This document shows, in pieces, positions 15,219 through 15,914 of a stretch of DNA of 15,914 nt (position 1 is its first letter; the number at the start of each line of letters is the position of its first letter). Source of the DNA: Kangiella sp. (GTDB taxonomy: Bacteria > Pseudomonadota > Gammaproteobacteria > Enterobacterales > Kangiellaceae); contig JAPHRL010000060.1 in assembly GCA_026195755.1 (NCBI GenBank), forward strand, positions 1 through 15,914, in the 5' to 3' direction. The notes under the pieces were generated by a model. The model was not told the DNA's origin and searched no databases. It was given only the letters and a program-made list of their open reading frames with translations. Position numbers and translations under genes: made by a program.

Positions 15219-15717
15219 GATTTACCTCATTCAATTCGTTTTTCAAAAGTTCTCGCAATGCCATTCGTGCCCGATGCAGTCTCGACATCACAGTGCCAGC
15301 CGGAATCGCTAATATTTCCGCAATATCCTCATAGCTATTACCATGATAATCGCGCAACACAATCAACTCTCTCTGCATCAAAGGCAAAGTATTCAAGGCT
15401 GTCATCAGTCGCGTCTTAACTTGCAGTTGCTCAAGATGTCTTTCCGGCGATTGTCCTGACGATTGTTCCGGCGAACTTTGCTGTTCAGTATCCAGCTCAT
15501 CTTCTCGTGACAATTGCCGAATCCGATCGATCGCTGCATTACGCACAACACGGTAAAGCCATTTCTGCAAATCGATACCACCTTTGGGCGCCTTAGGATG
15601 GGCCAGAGCCTTTTCTACACTGGCCTGCACCACATCCTCAGCATCACTCTGGCTACCCAATAATTGCACCGCAAAAATTAAGGCTTTTCGGCTGTAATCA
15701 ATCAATTCCTGCGACAA
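15205..15717 (-). CDS. ECF-type RNA polymerase sigma factor
   Basis: The 170-residue protein recruits RNA polymerase to a special set of promoters. Region sigma2 (about 7-70) shows SQSDAEDVVQASVEKAL and KWLYRVVRNAAIDRIRQ; a Ser/Gln-rich linker (about 71-95) leads to region sigma4 (about 100-160), with LPLMQRELIVLRDYHGNSYEDIA and the helix-turn-helix IPAGTVMSRLHRAR. The start is a TTG at 15717, chosen because AGAGGG lies 8 bases upstream and no ATG is in frame before the next stop. The overlapping anti-sigma gene supports membrane-controlled activity. An ECF-like promoter at 15751-15777 suggests that it drives its own operon. Confidence 0.92.
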   Translation of the reverse strand: MSQELIDYSRKALIFAVQLLGSQSDAEDVVQASVEKALAHPKAPKGGIDLQKWLYRVVRNAAIDRIRQLSREDELDTEQQSSPEQSSGQSPERHLEQLQVKTRLMTALNTLPLMQRELIVLRDYHGNSYEDIAEILAIPAGTVMSRLHRARMALRELLKNELNEVNHESV

Positions 15718-15750
15718 TGACCTTGCCCTCTTGTTGTCGTTCTCAGTAGT

Positions 15751-15777
15751 TTAACGAGGAGTTAACGAATTTATTCC
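15751..15777 (-). promoter_or_regulatory. Candidate ECF-type (autoregulated) promoter of the sigma operon
   Basis: On the minus strand GGAAT (15773-15777) is followed after 16 bp by CGTTAA (15751-15756), resembling ECF promoters with a GGAA-type -35 and a CGT-type -10. Start of transcription would fall near 15745, about 28 bases before the TTG. TCGTTAA occurs twice here with an 11-bp period. The assignment rests on pattern only. Confidence 0.45.
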
Positions 15778-15909
15778 ATCATTTTTACTTTTATACCATG
15801 ACCAGCACGCATATCCATTATTTCATGGCCTTGAATGGTGTTAATGATATGACGATGGCATTATGCTAGCTTTAGATTTATTCAAAAATAATGATGTCAG
15901 GAGAAGCAT

Positions 15910-15914
15910 ATGAG
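15910..15914 (+). CDS. Start of a rightward gene (cut by the window edge)
   Basis: An ATG at 15910 is preceded by a strong ribosome site, AGGAGA, six to seven bases upstream. Only the first codon and two bases are inside the window, so nothing can be said of the product. It is divergent from the sigma gene. The 192-bp gap between them is AT-rich, with no clear sigma-70 promoter for this strand. Confidence 0.55.

Overview
The window looks like chromosomal DNA of a free-living, probably marine gammaproteobacterium. The tyrS, M23 peptidase, anmK, erpA, bactofilin and DUF6776 order next to a stable-RNA promoter resembles the arrangement I remember around tyrZ in Pseudomonas. The moderate GC content and protein style suggest a Kangiella-like organism; that genus is an inference, not a reading. 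No phage, insertion sequence, CRISPR array or tRNA gene is visible.

Left part (1-3000), all reading leftwards. A strong rRNA-type promoter fires out of the window at its left edge. Behind it lie a secreted subtilisin-like protease and tyrosyl-tRNA synthetase (TyrZ type), each followed by an intrinsic terminator. Middle-left (3000-7050), reading rightwards: a membrane-anchored M23 peptidoglycan endopeptidase and anmK (anhydro-MurNAc recycling) form a tight pair. A membrane diguanylate cyclase follows, whose promoter carries a perfect 20-bp palindrome.

Centre (7087-8847), leftwards: erpA (Fe-S carrier) has its own promoter; a DUF6776 coiled-coil membrane protein and a bactofilin overlap by 11 bp. 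With the nearby M23 peptidase and anmK this makes a cell-envelope neighbourhood. Centre-right (9011-11216), rightwards: a CLC chloride transporter with two CBS domains, then hemJ. The end of hemJ overlaps, tail to tail, a leftward DUF817 membrane-protein gene.

Right part (11152-15717), leftwards: DUF817, a membrane-anchored MsrA-thioredoxin-MsrB fusion, then a likely four-gene operon of ECF sigma factor, zinc-finger anti-sigma, YbjQ-family protein and an unrecognised secreted six-cysteine protein. An ECF-style promoter precedes the sigma gene. A divergent rightward gene begins in the last five bases.

Most genes are ordinary housekeeping or envelope functions. The points most worth a second look are the msrAB domain order, the palindromic operator of the GGDEF gene, the ECF operon with its unknown secreted partner, the coding overlap of hemJ with the DUF817 gene, and the non-standard residues of the CLC protein.
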